Notes under the pieces: model-generated
The model's input: only the letters and a program-made list of their open reading frames with translations
The model's database searches: none
What the model was told of the DNA's origin: nothing
Assembly (NCBI GenBank): GCA_036873135.1
Contig: JAPTYO010000017.1
Location: 15,934,001-15,998,000, forward strand
From: Clarkia xantiana subsp. parviflora
Lineage: Eukaryota > Streptophyta > Magnoliopsida > Myrtales > Onagraceae
DNA length: 64,000 bases
Reading direction: 5' to 3'
Program-made: the position numbers and the translations under genes
Shown: positions 10,125-20,319 of the stretch, piece after piece
Numbering within the stretch: the stretch's first letter is position 1
How the letters are laid out: the number at the start of each line of letters is the position of its first letter

Positions 10125-11666
10125 TCACCCAATGGGATGACGCATTGCATCTCTAGCCTTTAAGGGTTCACCCATTTGGTTTCTTTGCTGTGGCGGACGC
10201 CATTCCTGCTGCCTTGCTTGCTGCGGTGCCTGGGGCGGCTTGCCTTTGTTTGGCTTTTGATTATCTTCCTTGGCTGCCTGGATTTTGGCCTTCTTGCTTG
10301 CCTTGTGCCTTTCAAGGTCAATATGCGTTTTAACTCTTCCTGCGAGCTCCTCCAAGGTGCTTGCTGGCTTTTTGGCCATCTTTTCAGCCAATGTTGATCC
10401 AAAGCGACCTAAGTTTCTGATGAAGGCTCGTATTATCTCCCCTTCAGTGATGTCTCCCTGGATGTCTGCAATATTCTGGTTGAACCTAGTATAGTAGCTG
10501 GCCAGGGATTCATCGTATTCTTGTTTCACGTCATCAATGGAGCCTGTTCCCTTGAGGAGTTTCCTCTCCCCTAGGTATCTTTGCAGAAACTTAGCTTTTA
10601 GCTGCTCCCATGAGTGGATGCTCTCAGAGGGCAGGCTGAAGAACCAATGTGAGGCCACCCCTGTTAGGGTGTTTGGGAATAAGAGTGCCTTGTACCTTTC
10701 ATCAGTGGTCCTCCCAAATAGGGAGGCCTCATGTTGTTGGATATGCTCTAGGGGGTCTCCCTTCCCATTGTACTTTGCAATTTGCACTGTGTGCAGGGAG
10801 TCTGGCACCCTGTTCATCTCCAGCTCCTTTGTGAAAGGGTGGTTTGTCTTGTCACTTAGACAATGCAGGCTGAATTTCTTTGACTCATTCAATTTCCGGG
10901 TTATCATGGCTTCTATCTCCTCCGGGGTGATCATCACCTGTGCCGGAGTATAATCCCTCTGATACCCACTGTAGTTGTAGACTGGGCTTACTGGGTTCCC
11001 TTGTCCATGCTGGTATGGACTGTAGGTGTACCCTTGGTACGCCTGCTGGGGTGCTTCATAGAAGTCTTGCCTCCTTGGAGGTCTTGCTTGTCTTTCCTCC
11101 CCAAGTGAGGTGTAAGCCCTGTTGCTTTGCTGTTGCCTAGGAGGCACGAATTGTTGCCTTCCCTCTGGGGGTGGCTCCTGGTAATATCTTCTTTGTTCCT
11201 CTCGCTGCCCTGCTCGAGGGTGCGAGTAGTGCTCTTCTGTTTGGATCTGCTCCTCTTCATGAGCTTCAGTGTAAGTCCCTTGGGTGTATGCCGGCCTTGC
11301 ATATGATGTGTGGGCGCGGTTGCCATCTCTCTGTGCCGGCATCCCATACGGGTACCTTTGGGGTTGCTCTTCATAATAGTATCCCTCAGGGGGTGCCGTG
11401 TTGTGGGAAGGCACTCCCTGTTGTTCTCTTTCTCTCTGTGGCGTTCTTGCCCGGGGGGTGGAGGCTGTGGAGGACTCAGCCCCAGCTGGGCGTGAAGGTC
11501 CTCCCTCCTGGTTGTTCTGTTGTTGAGGAGGCTGTGGTATTTCTTGGGGCTCTGGATGCATTGGCTGTTTCCCAGGGTTAGGCTGCCTCCCTGGGGGTAT
11601 GGGTTCTCTCCTCCGCCCATTGCCCCCGGGTGGGCGTTGATGCCTAGACACACTACTGTTCGTCAT
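10125..11666 (-). CDS. gag: Element A gag (first family)
   Basis: A 513-residue frame with an ATG at 11664-11666, 35 bp inside the primer site. The first ~230 residues are rich in Pro, Gln, Arg and Tyr. Then comes a retrotransposon gag core (KYNGKGDPLEHI, WFFSLP, FLQRYLGERKLL, ESLASYYTRFN, IRAFIRNL), and a basic Lys/Gln-rich tail. Gag forms the particle that packages the RNA. The stop is TGA at 10125-10127. The knuckle that normally ends gag lies after it, in the next frame and in the same phase, so gag and protease were probably one frame before the TGA arose. The stop falls in a small local duplication (see findings). It is open throughout. Confidence 0.85.
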   Translation of the reverse strand: MTNSSVSRHQRPPGGNGRRREPIPPGRQPNPGKQPMHPEPQEIPQPPQQQNNQEGGPSRPAGAESSTASTPRARTPQREREQQGVPSHNTAPPEGYYYEEQPQRYPYGMPAQRDGNRAHTSYARPAYTQGTYTEAHEEEQIQTEEHYSHPRAGQREEQRRYYQEPPPEGRQQFVPPRQQQSNRAYTSLGEERQARPPRRQDFYEAPQQAYQGYTYSPYQHGQGNPVSPVYNYSGYQRDYTPAQVMITPEEIEAMITRKLNESKKFSLHCLSDKTNHPFTKELEMNRVPDSLHTVQIAKYNGKGDPLEHIQQHEASLFGRTTDERYKALLFPNTLTGVASHWFFSLPSESIHSWEQLKAKFLQRYLGERKLLKGTGSIDDVKQEYDESLASYYTRFNQNIADIQGDITEGEIIRAFIRNLGRFGSTLAEKMAKKPASTLEELAGRVKTHIDLERHKASKKAKIQAAKEDNQKPNKGKPPQAPQQARQQEWRPPQQRNQMGEPLKARDAMRHPIG

Positions 11667-11700
11667 AGCTCGTGTAATAGCCAGGCTTTCTATCCGAAGC

Positions 11701-11715
11701 CTACAGACGGCGCCA
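11701..11715 (-). other. Primer binding site of element A
   Basis: Reads TGGCGCCGTCTGTAG on the minus strand, two bases inside the 5' LTR. The first nine bases fit the 3' end expected of a tRNA-Asp. The rest does not, so the primer tRNA is left open. B, C and D have nearly the same site. Confidence 0.8.
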
Positions 11716-12029
11716 AGTGTTAGGTTATGAGATCTAGGTCAACGGGTGGTCGGCTTTGATCTCACTCCTTACTGGGGATGTGTGTGATCCGGTATTCCTG
11801 AATTGCCCTGTCTTAGCCTATGTCCTTCCTTCTTTCCTTCCTTCCTTTTCTTCCTCTTTCCTTCTACCCTGCAGAAGGGGCAGTACCAGACACGGAGGGG
11901 GGGGGGTGGTGCCTGGTGAACCCTCTCCGATGCCTAAGTCAGTATTCTTCTTAGAGAGATAAACTAGAGAGATGTCAGAGCAAAATAATCCAAATTGCCA
12001 AGATGATCAAATGAGTTGTGAAGGTGGGG

Positions 12030-12038
12030 TATTTATAG
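12030..12038 (-). promoter_or_regulatory. TATA box in LTR of element A
   Basis: CTATAAATA on the minus strand, with the U3 palindromic array upstream and the gag start about 365 bp downstream. It is conserved in the LTR of L at 3514-3522. Confidence 0.65.
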
Positions 12039-12234
12039 GCAACGGTGTCATTAAGGTGGCTTAATGACATCGTTAACCTTTAAACACAATTAATTAACCT
12101 TTAAGCGCACAATTAAGACCTTAGGATACGGAGAAGGTAGGCGACGTGAACCGGGTGTGGGTGTCCGAAAATGGCGCAGGGGCCCTTGGGGGGGGAGAAA
12201 TCCGACCCCCAAGGGTAGGGGTTGGGTGAGGGCA

Positions 12235-12480
12235 CCCAACCCCCCCTAGGGGGGATGGGGTTGGCCAACCCCATCCCTCCTAGGAGAGATCGGGTTGGCC
12301 GACCCGATCCCTCCTAGGAGAGATCGGGTTGGCCGACCCGATCTCTCCTAGGAGAGATCGGGTTGGCCAACCCGATCTCTCCTAGGAGAGATCGGGTTGG
12401 TCCACCCGATCTCCCCTAGGAGAGATCGGGTTGGCTGACCCGATCTCTCCAAGGGGAGGTCGGGTGTGGCCACCCAACCT
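12235..12480 (-). repeat. Palindromic tandem array in LTR U3 (element A)
   Basis: About five copies of the same 36-bp palindromic unit as at 3105-3325, with the core GATCTCTCCTAGGAGAGATC. Copy number and spacer bases (GGTTGGCCAACC or GGTTGGCCGACC) differ from the array in L. Confidence 0.9.
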
Positions 12481-12646
12481 CACCTAGGTGAGTTTACCTT
12501 GGCCGGACGGGCGCTTCGGCCCCGTTCGAGCCGTTGATGTTCTCGCAAAGTGTTCGGGTTGAAGTTTCGATTTACAATCGGTAATGGGACGATAAAAATA
12601 CAACGGTTTGGAAGTCAACGGGTTCAAATTGGGCGTATATCCATCA

Positions 12647-12997
12647 CACGGGGCGTGGCCGAGATACGCGGGGCGTGGCCGAGATAAGCAAGATCATGGC
12701 CCAGATAGGCGGGATCACACGCGAGATACGCGGGATACGGGCTAACCACCCCTAACGGTTCACCAGGTAACTGAGGTATCTCTTCGCCTATAAAAGGGCA
12801 AGAGGTCACATCAGGTCAGTTACGTTGAATTACATTACTTGAGATTACTGCTTGCCAGTTTGTACGAAATACTCATTTAAGCATCGGAGAGGGATTCTGG
12901 GTCACCGCCCGGTCTATCCCCTCTTGCAGGATTGCGTGGTGCGAAGGAGCTAGGATCGCCGTCAAAGACTGTACCGGAGTTCCACCGTGATCCAACA
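12647..12997 (+). repeat. 5' LTR of element B (3' 351 bp only)
   Basis: Matches the right half of the LTR at 20320-21036, including part of the 20-bp GC-rich array and the TATA box CTATAAAAG at 12788-12796, and ends GATCCAACA. The break at 12647 coincides with the end of the LTR of element A. Confidence 0.9.
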
Positions 12998-12998
12998 T

Positions 12999-13016
12999 TG
13001 GCGTCGTCTGTGGGAA
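12999..13016 (+). other. Primer binding site of element B
   Basis: TGGCGTCGTCTGTGGGAA, one base after the LTR. It differs from the C and D sites (TGGCGCCGTCTGTGGGAA) by one base. Confidence 0.8.
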
Positions 13017-13033
13017 ACTAACAAAAAGCTGAT

Positions 13034-14122
13034 ATGCCTTCTACTCGTTCAATGGCGGCTGGCAAGCAAAGAAGGCAAGGACAATCTGGTGGTTCCCGTC
13101 ACCCCGCTGCGACAACTTTGAATTCACTACCAGAACAGGAGGAAAACAAGAACCATCCCGCTGCTGAGCTCTCCCAGACAGGGGGGCATAATGAAGGTCC
13201 CGAAGAGATTGCTGCTCAGCACCAGGGCAATAGGGAGCAGGAGGCTCCCCCAGCTACGGACCTGACGAGGGCTGTGGCAGAAGCCATGCCTATGTTTTTG
13301 GCAGCCGTGGAGGCTCTCTTGGATCGGAGAGAGGCTGCGAGGAGGCAGGAAGAGATGCCCCCGTTAGAAGAAGCGACCCCACCAGCAGAGGTTCGGAACG
13401 TACGGGAGGCTCCGCCCCGAGGCCAGGACAGGGGTAGGGTGTCCGTTCAGCCAGAGAGATTCATGGTTGATGGGCCAGGACCAGTACAGCACAGGACCAT
13501 TCCCCTGAATGGTCCCATCACCCCCGATCAGGTGGTAAAGATCGTGAACATCTGCATGGGAGAGCAAAAGCCGCTGGTGTCGGAGCTGAGGGATCGATCT
13601 ACTCATCCCTTCGTTCCTCGACTCATAGACACCCTAGCCCCACCAGGGCTGGGTATCCCCACGATAAAGGAATACGATGGTGAAGGAGATCTGGTTCGTC
13701 ATGTCCAGAAGAACCTCATGGCGTGTCTGGGAAGAGCCCCGAATGAAGACATAGTGTGTACGCTGTTCCCGAACACACTTGGGGAAAGAGCCCTGACTTG
13801 GTTCTTTAGTCTGCCCCCAGGCTGCATCGCTTGCTGGGCAGATATGCACGACCGGTTCATTCAGCAGTACCAGGGTCGTAGACGTTTGCTGAAGAGTGTG
13901 AGGTCCCTGACCCAGGTGGTACAAAGGCCCGACGAATCGCTGGCACACTATTACCAGCGGTACACTGCCAGTGTGGCGGATATTGATGAGGAGATCTCGG
14001 AGAGTGAAACCATCCGTACCTTCATTCGGAACCTAACGGCCCCCTACGGTTCCGACCTAATGCATAGCGTGGCTGAGAAAGCCGTGTGGAATATGGAGGC
14101 ACTACAGAAGAGGGTGAAATAA
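13034..14122 (+). pseudogene. gag: Element B gag, truncated by a deletion
   Basis: ATG at 13034, at the same place as in C and D. It gives 362 residues. There is a variable N-terminus with a helical AEAMPMFLAAVEALLDRREAA-type segment, then the conserved gag core (DGPGPVQHRTIPLNGPITPDQ, GIPTIKEYDGEGD, LTWFFSLPPGC, QQYQGRRRLLKS, ESLAHYYQRYTA, TFIRNLTAP). It ends prematurely at TAA 14120-14122. Compared with element C, about 62 bp are missing right there, which shifts the frame and creates the stop. The knuckle and RS-rich tail lie downstream in another frame (from 14345). Confidence 0.9.
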
Positions 14123-15538
14123 AGGGAAGCAGTCGGTTAAACCTTTCGACGATCGTAAGTCAAAGGGTAAACCCGAGAGCAGTCGGAATTGAGGCCGCTC
14201 CGATCGATGAGATGATAGGCGTTCTTTAAGGAAGGACAAGCAGGAGGATCTCGACATTCCTCTCAACTGCTCCATGGCGGAGGTACTAACGGTCATGGAA
14301 CGAAAAGGTATCTCCAGGTACCCCCAAAGAAGGATGGAGATTTCTTGGGATCCCTCACAGATCGCTACTGCCGATTTCACCGCGCAAATGGTCACGACAC
14401 CAACCATTGTCGGGAGCTGAAGAAGGAGATCGAAAAACTGATCCAGAAGGGGAAGCTCAAGGAGTTCGTCAAGGATAAGCGGTGTCGATCCCGCTCCCGG
14501 TCCCGATCGCGGTCCCGTTCTCGATCCCGCGATCGGTCCCCAAAGAAGAAGAGGTCCGATCCGGAGCCGTCCGGTGCCCGCAAAGAACGACGGGGCACCA
14601 TTAATGTGATTCACGGAGGATTTGCTGCTGGAGGTGATACCTCGTCCTCTCGGGAAGTTTACGCCTCTAGAATTCCTACGGCTGTGGTGCTGGGTAAGAG
14701 ATCCCGATCCTGGACCCTGAAGGAAGAGATGGTGATCTCCTTTTCGTCGGAGGATCTCATAGGCGTGGAGACTCCTCACGATGACGCCTTGGTTGTGACC
14801 TTGGATGTAGACGGGTACGAGATGAAGCGAATTCTGATCGATGGAGGGAGCTCCTCCGATATTCTATTAATGGACGCGCTAGAGGCTATGGGAAAAACGA
14901 AGAAAGATCTGAAGGAGGAAAACTTCCCGATGGTCGGGTTCTCCGGCTCTACCTCCTATCCGCTAGGAGTAATCACCTTGCCAGTAGAGTTTGGTAGTGG
15001 GTGGAAATCAGAAAGGAGGAACGTGGAGTTCGTGGTAGTTGATTCCGCGGGGACTTACAACGCGATTATCGGGAGAACCACCATCAACCCCCTGATGGCA
15101 GTTGCCTCGACAGTGCACCAGAAGATGAAGTTCCCGACTGACCGCGGAGTCGGAGAGGTCAGGGGCGACCAGGTGGCTTCTAGAAAATGTTACGTCAATG
15201 CCACTCGAAGGAGGAGGCGAGAGGCCATGACTGTCCTCCAGACAGATACAGATCCTATAGAGGAGTTTGGACGTCCCGCCCCCATAGAAGATCTAAAGGA
15301 AGTTGAGATCGACGGACCCCAGAGGAAGGTGAAAATCGGGTCTGCTCTGACTGAGGAGACAGCCCAAAAATTGATTGAGTTGCTGAAGGAGTTCAAGGAG
15401 CTGTTTGCCTGGTCCCCGAGCGATATGCCAGGAATCAGCCCCGATGTGATCGTACACGAGCTGAAGATAGATCCCGCAATCAAACCTATCACACAGAACA
15501 GGCGTCCGATGGGCACAGACAAGAAGATCGCGATCTAG
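14123..15538 (+). pseudogene. Element B gag tail, protease and start of RT
   Basis: Between 14123 and 14344 the coding sequence is recognisable but out of phase; a one-base loss in the C run near 14322 also shifts it. From 14345 the frame is open: CX2HX4HX4C knuckle, an RS-rich run (about 14486-14542), a protease with the intact site ILIDGGSSSD, and the start of RT. It ends at TAG 15536-15538, where relatives have Gln in AIQQEVGRLL. The protease itself has no visible lesion. Confidence 0.9.
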
Positions 15539-17188
15539 CAGGAGGTGGGCAGGTTGCTCGATGCCGGGTTTATTAAAGAGCTCCGATTCCAGACTTGGGT
15601 CGCTAATCCAGTACTGGTGAAGAAGACTAATGGGAAATGGCGGATGTGTGTGGATTTCCGCGACCTGAATAAGGATTGCCCGAAGGACTGTTACCCACTC
15701 CCGAGAATCGACCAGTTGGTGGATGCGACATCGGGACATGAGCTGTTGAGTTTCGTGGATGCGTATTCGGGCTACAACCAGATCAATATGGCTAAAGAGG
15801 ACGCTCCTCACACAGCGTTTTATGCAGACAGTGACATCTATCACTACGATGTCATGCCTTTCGGGTTAATTAATGTCGGGGCAACCTATCAGCGCATGGT
15901 GAATAAGTTATTCGGAGATATGCTGGGAGAGACCATGGAAGCTTACGTGGATGACATGCTGGTGAAGTCCCGACAAGCTGAGGATCATGTGCACAACCTA
16001 GCCATGGCGTTTGGGCGGATGAGGCTTCATCAAGTTCGCTTAAACCCGACGAAATGCGCCTTCGGAGTCCACTCAGGGAAATTTTTGGGCTTTATGGTGA
16101 GCCATAGAGGAATTGAGGTGAATCCCGAGAAGCTGAGGGCGATTGAGGAAATGCAGTCTCCGATAAACCATCGGGAGGTGCAAGTGCTGAATGGCCGACT
16201 AGCTGCAATGAATCGTTTCCTGTCCAAAGCCAGCGACCGATCAATGTCATTTTTTGAAGTCTTGAGGGCCAACAAGAAATTTGAGTGGACCGCCAAGTGT
16301 GAAGAAGCGTTCCAAGCACTCAAGCAGCACCTTCGCACCCTCCCGCCGTTGGCGAAACCGGTTCCAGGCGAGCCGCTCTATATTTACCTGGCTGTTTCTG
16401 AATTTGCCATTAGCTCTGTGTTAGTAAAGGTTGTCGAGGGTAATCAAGTCCCCGTCTATTATGTAAGCAAGGCGTTTGCCAAGTCTGAATTGAATTATCC
16501 TGCCGTTGAGAAGTATCTCTTTGCGTTGATTATTACTGCTCGGAAGCTAAGGCCTTATTTCCACGCACACGAGATTACTGTGTTGACGAACCAGCCTTTG
16601 AAGCATTTTTTGAACCGACCGGATGCGTCGGGAAGATTAGTGAAATGGGCAGTAGAGCTTAGTGAACTTCGCATACACTTTGCTCCAAGAACGGCCATTA
16701 AGGGCCAGGCATTGACGGATTTCATAGCAGAATCTACAGCCCCCGATCTAGAAGAAGCGGGCCCTGTAGAGGGGGCAACCATGGAGGTCCCGACGGAAGA
16801 ACAACCAGAGAGGACAGAGCAATCAGAACAGCCAAATGAGGAAAATACCTGGGAAATGTACACGAATGGCTCCTCGAGTTCGGACGGATCAGGAGCAGGC
16901 TTTTTGTTCATACCACCGGGTGGAGGTGAGCCGCTTCGATATGCCTTGGCTTTAACGTTTAAGGCCACGAACAATGAAGCGGAATACGAGGCTCTTATCA
17001 CGAGCCTGAAAATCGCTAAAGGCACTGGAGTCGATCACTTGAGAGTGAAGTGTGACGCAGCTTTAATCGTAAACCAGGTTCAAGGGCGATACGAAGCGAG
17101 GAGCCCGATAATGAAGAAGTATCTACACGAGGTACAAACCTTGAAGGAGAGCTTTAAAAGCTTCGACATCGAGGCAATCCCGAGGTAG
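15539..17188 (+). pseudogene. Element B RT, RNase H and second (archaeal-type) RNase H
   Basis: In phase with the preceding frame and separated from it only by the TAG. It contains RT motifs (LVKKTNGKWRMCVDFRDLN, FVDAYSGYNQ, MPFGLIN, AYVDDMLVKS), the ordinary RNase H with its tether, an acidic linker, and an archaeal-type RNase H in which the first catalytic position reads YTNGSS instead of YTDGSS. It stops at TAG 17186-17188, where relatives have Glu in PREENVEADAL. Confidence 0.9.
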
Positions 17189-18537
17189 GAAAACGTAGAG
17201 GCAGACGCTTTGAGCAAATTTTCCCTAGAGAAGGTGATCCTATCGACCACCGACCCGACACAGGTGTGTACCATTGAGGCAAGATCGGAGGAGGAGCCAA
17301 CTTGGATGACCCCAATAGTCGCATACCTGACTACGGGGACACTCCCCGATGATAAAGTAGTAGCCGATAGGATACGTCGGATCGCGGCTAACTACGTGAT
17401 GCTGGACAATCAGCTATACAAGAAGGGCTGGTTCTCGACTCCGTACTTGAAGTGTGTGGCAGAGCCCGACACAAACCGAATCCTGAAGGAGGTGCATGAA
17501 GGGGTCGCGGCTTGTCATGAAGGGGCCCGATCCATTATGAAGAAAGTGCTGAACTTGGGCTATTATTGGCCTACGATGAGCAAGGAGGCGACGGCGTTGG
17601 TCCGATCCTATGACGCGTGCCAGAGGTACGCCCCGAGCATCATGGCTCCGACCGCCAATCTGACATCCATCAAGAGCGCTTGGCCCTTCGCGCAATGGGG
17701 CATCGACTTGGTGGGACCTCTTCCACAAGAACAAGGTCAATGTGAGTATTTACTTGTAGCTATCGATTATTTTTCGAAATGGATAGAGGCAAAGGCGCTG
17801 GCCAGAACGACGGGGAACCAGATCGTCAAGTTCCTCCAGACCCATATTGTGTCCAGATACGGGATTCCTAAGGTGGTGATCAGCGACAATGTCCACCGTT
17901 TAACGGCTCTCAGGTGAGGGAGTATCTGGAGGAGTTGAACATCGAGCATCGGACAGCTTCCGTGCGCCATCCTTAGACTAATGGCCAGGTGGAATCAGCC
18001 AACAAAATCGTGATGGATGGCCTGAAGAAGAGGGTCTATTCCTTGAAGGGAAAGTGGCTGAACGAATTGGAAAACGTGCTTTGGGCTGTTAGAACGACAC
18101 CCAAACGATCAACGGGGGAGACTCCGTTTGGCCTCGTTTATGGCACGGAGGCTGTCGCCCCCGTGGAGGTAGCTGTGGCGTCCCATCGGATGAGATATTA
18201 CGAGCCTCTGACGAATGATGAAATGAGACGTCTGGACTTGGACTTACTCGAAGAGAAGAGGCGGGAAGCCGATGAAGTCCAAGCTCGAATGCGTTTGGCG
18301 ACGGCCAGGTATTACAATCGGCGAGTAAAGTCCCGACAGTTCTTCGTCGGGGAGCTGGTTTGGCGTCGCAACGAGTTTACCCTTTTGGATCGAATCAACA
18401 AGATGTCACCAAAATGGGAAGGACCTTATAAGGTCGTGGGGATGCCAGCTCCAAATGCGTACAAATTGGAAGACCTCGATAGCAGAGTATTGAAGCATTC
18501 TTTTAGTGGCGAACACTTGAAGAAACACCATGCCTGA
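17189..18537 (+). pseudogene. Element B integrase
   Basis: Three fragments. 17210-17917 carries the HHCC zinc part and the first catalytic Asp; just before it about 40 bp are lost in frame. A single-base loss near 17891, at the second catalytic Asp motif (ISDN), shifts the frame. TAG at 17974-17976 precedes the last block (17989-18537). That block carries the catalytic Glu region and the C-terminal domain, and ends in GEHLKKHHA like its relatives. Confidence 0.9.
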
Positions 18538-18539
18538 TG

Positions 18540-19255
18540 AAAGTCGCCTTAAGTGGTGCCCAATGAAAGTCGCCTTAAGTGGTGCCCGATGTAAAATCGC
18601 CTTAAGTGGTGTATGTTGTTTATCGTTTAATTCGATGTAAGCCAATTTTGTGCCATCAATAAATAAAGAGGTTGCTTCCGATCAGAATTATTCTTAGATT
18701 TACTCTAAGCTTTATAAAGTCGCCTTGAGTGGTGCACGAGAAAATTCGCCTTGAGTGGTGCACGAGAAAAGTCGCCTTGAGTGGTGCACGAGAAAAGTTG
18801 CCTTGAGTGGTGCACGAGAAAAGTCGCCTTAAGTGGTGCATGATTCTTAGATTTATTCTAAGTATTGAAAAGACGTCTTAAGTGATGCACGAAATTAAGT
18901 CGTCTTAAGTGATGCACGAAAAAGTCGTCTTAAGTGATGCGTGAGTCTTAGATTTACTCTAAGTATTGTCAAAGTCGTCTTAAGTGATGCATGAGAAAAG
19001 TCGCCTTAAGTGGTGCACGAGATTAAGTCGTCTTAAGTGATGCATGGGATTAAGTCGTCTTAAGTGATGCGCGAGATTAAGTCGTCTTAAGTGATGCACG
19101 AGATTAAGCCGTCTTAAGTGGCACGTGATTCTTAGATTTATTCTGAGTATTGAAAAGACGCCTTAAGTGGTGCATGATGGTAAGTCACCTTAAGTGGTGC
19201 AAGTTATTCAATCGTCTTAAATGATGTATGAGAATGTCTTAAGTATCGAGGTTTC
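18540..19255 (+). repeat. Tandem array after pol of element B
   Basis: About 25 diverged copies of a unit with the core AGTCGCCTTAAGTGGTGC or the variant AGTCGTCTTAAGTGATGC, with periods of about 22-27 bp. It is interrupted four times by an inverted repeat of the type CTTAGATTTATTCTAAG (near 18692, 18843, 18946 and 19130). It starts three bases after the integrase stop and lies between pol and the antisense gene. It is the counterpart of 49330-49977 and 61262-61995. Confidence 0.9.
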
Positions 19256-19397
19256 GACTTGAGAAAGTATAATAAAGCCACTGGGAGAAGTGCAATGAAA
19301 GAATCGGAACTAAGAAAGTCTGATATTAATAGGGCTCGAAGGCCCGATGATTACAAAAGGAGGAGAATACAAAGATTCTAGCGATAAGCAGTTAGGC
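19256..19397. other. Spacer between tandem array and antisense gene
   Basis: 142 bp with no repeat or frame recognised. It lies downstream of the 3' ends of both pol and the antisense gene. Confidence 0.5.
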
Positions 19398-19799
19398 CTA
19401 ATCCTTGTTAGCCGCATCAACGGGAACAGGGTCCGCAAGGTCTAGGGCAGAAGGCTCCACAGGGTCAGCCGTTGGAGGATTGGCTATCGGGGTCGTGGGA
19501 TCGAGGAGTTTCCGATGAAGAAGTAGCTCCTCTTCACTCTGAACTTGTGGTATGCATTTCCGGCCTTGAGCATCGGCTTCTCTGGTGGAAATGATACATC
19601 CTTCCCGGAGAGCTGCATCATAAGCAGTGCTGAAAATTTCGTTCAGAACATAGTCGAAGTTGAAAGGCTTCCTTCCCTCGAAACCAGATCCACTGTCTGA
19701 AATCAGCCAATTAAAGGGACGTTAGGTTTTTCCGGAAAATTACAATCAAACTAAGCAAAGATGAAGGCGAACAATAGAGAAGAAACCCTTACCTGACAT
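19398..19799 (-). CDS. Miniature antisense extra gene of element B (spliced, open)
   Basis: Exon 1 is seven bases (19793-19799, ATG at 19797-19799). It is followed by a GTAAGG donor, an intron to TTTCAG at 19697-19702, and exon 2 at 19398-19696 with a TAG stop. Joined length is 306 nt, giving 101 residues with no internal stop. The N-terminus (MSDS, EGRKPF, FDY, NEI, YDAALREGC) matches that of the antisense gene of element C. The C-terminus (ANPP, DPV, AANKD) also matches the end of that gene. The whole middle, including the putative gypsy-type transposon domain and coiled coil, is missing. A TATA box lies 132 bp upstream. It is the only fully open gene of element B. Function unknown. Confidence 0.7.
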
Positions 19800-19930
19800 G
19801 ATAATTGGAGGCTGGAAGAATGAACCTGACATTGCCAGAAAGATGGCCGAAGAAACACTAAGGTCTCAAGAGTTGCAGTAAGCTTTCGAAAATTTGTAGA
19901 TGATAAGAGGAAACTGTACCCGGGGTGAGG

Positions 19931-19939
19931 TTTTTATAG
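19931..19939 (-). promoter_or_regulatory. TATA box of the antisense gene in element B
   Basis: CTATAAAAA on the minus strand, with an upstream block (to about 20030) containing CATCTCAACGGTCCAGATTA, also present upstream of the antisense gene in element C. It drives transcription opposite to gag-pol, if active. Confidence 0.55.
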
Positions 19940-20308
19940 GCGAAGAGGACAGTCGAAGGGGCGCTTTAATCTGAACCGTCGAAGTTGAAGCGTTCTAATC
20001 TGGACCGTTGAGATGAAACGTGCGGGATGGTAGCAGGTGCAATGATGAAATAGCCTGAAAAGCACTTTTCAGAAAAAGCAGACACAGAGAATCAGGCACG
20101 GGTACTGATGACGTCACTTCATTATCTACTGCATTGGATGACTGGGGAACCGAGGAGTCTTCTTTGATTTAGCAGATATCCACAAGGCATTGAGGAAACG
20201 TGAAGGAGAAGACTAGTATTGAATGACTATGCCAAGGGAAAGACCCCCGATTCCAATGTCGGGAGGTCGGGAGTTGAAAGACACGACGAACTAAAAGTCC
20301 CTCATGTC

Positions 20309-20319
20309 TTGGGGGCAAA
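20309..20319 (+). other. Polypurine tract of element B
   Basis: TTGGGGGCAAA directly before the LTR start TGATGGG. It is identical in D (62258-62268) and, inverted, in C (45981-45991). Confidence 0.8.

Larger units (their letters stand above)
3831..12646 (-). mobile_element. Element A: recombinant Tat-type LTR retrotransposon, 3' end cut by insertion of L
   Basis: Minus-strand order: 5' LTR (12646-11718), primer binding site, gag (11666-10125), a mosaic gag-protease-gag frame (10124-7311), then protease, reverse transcriptase, RNase H, second RNase H and integrase (7310-3831). The integrase stops abruptly at 3831, where the LTR of element L abuts. The remaining integrase and the 3' LTR are expected off window to the left. 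The right end TGATGG (reverse) is followed by CACGG (12647-12651), the likely target duplication, inside the 5' LTR of element B. The LTR and first gag belong to a different family from the second gag and pol. Confidence 0.8.
11718..12646 (-). repeat. 5' LTR of element A
   Basis: On the minus strand it starts TGATGGATATACGCCC and ends CATAACCTAACA (929 bp). It is inverted relative to the LTR of L at 2923-3830, which is explained by L being a separate insertion and not a partner LTR. It holds the TATA box (12030-12038) and the palindromic array. Confidence 0.9.

Noticed and set aside
2923..12646. The inverted LTR pair (2923-3830 and 11718-12646) as the two LTRs of one element or a foldback transposon
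   Set aside because: LTRs of one element are direct. The polypurine tract left of 2923 and the broken integrase at 3831 fit a separate element L inserted into A.
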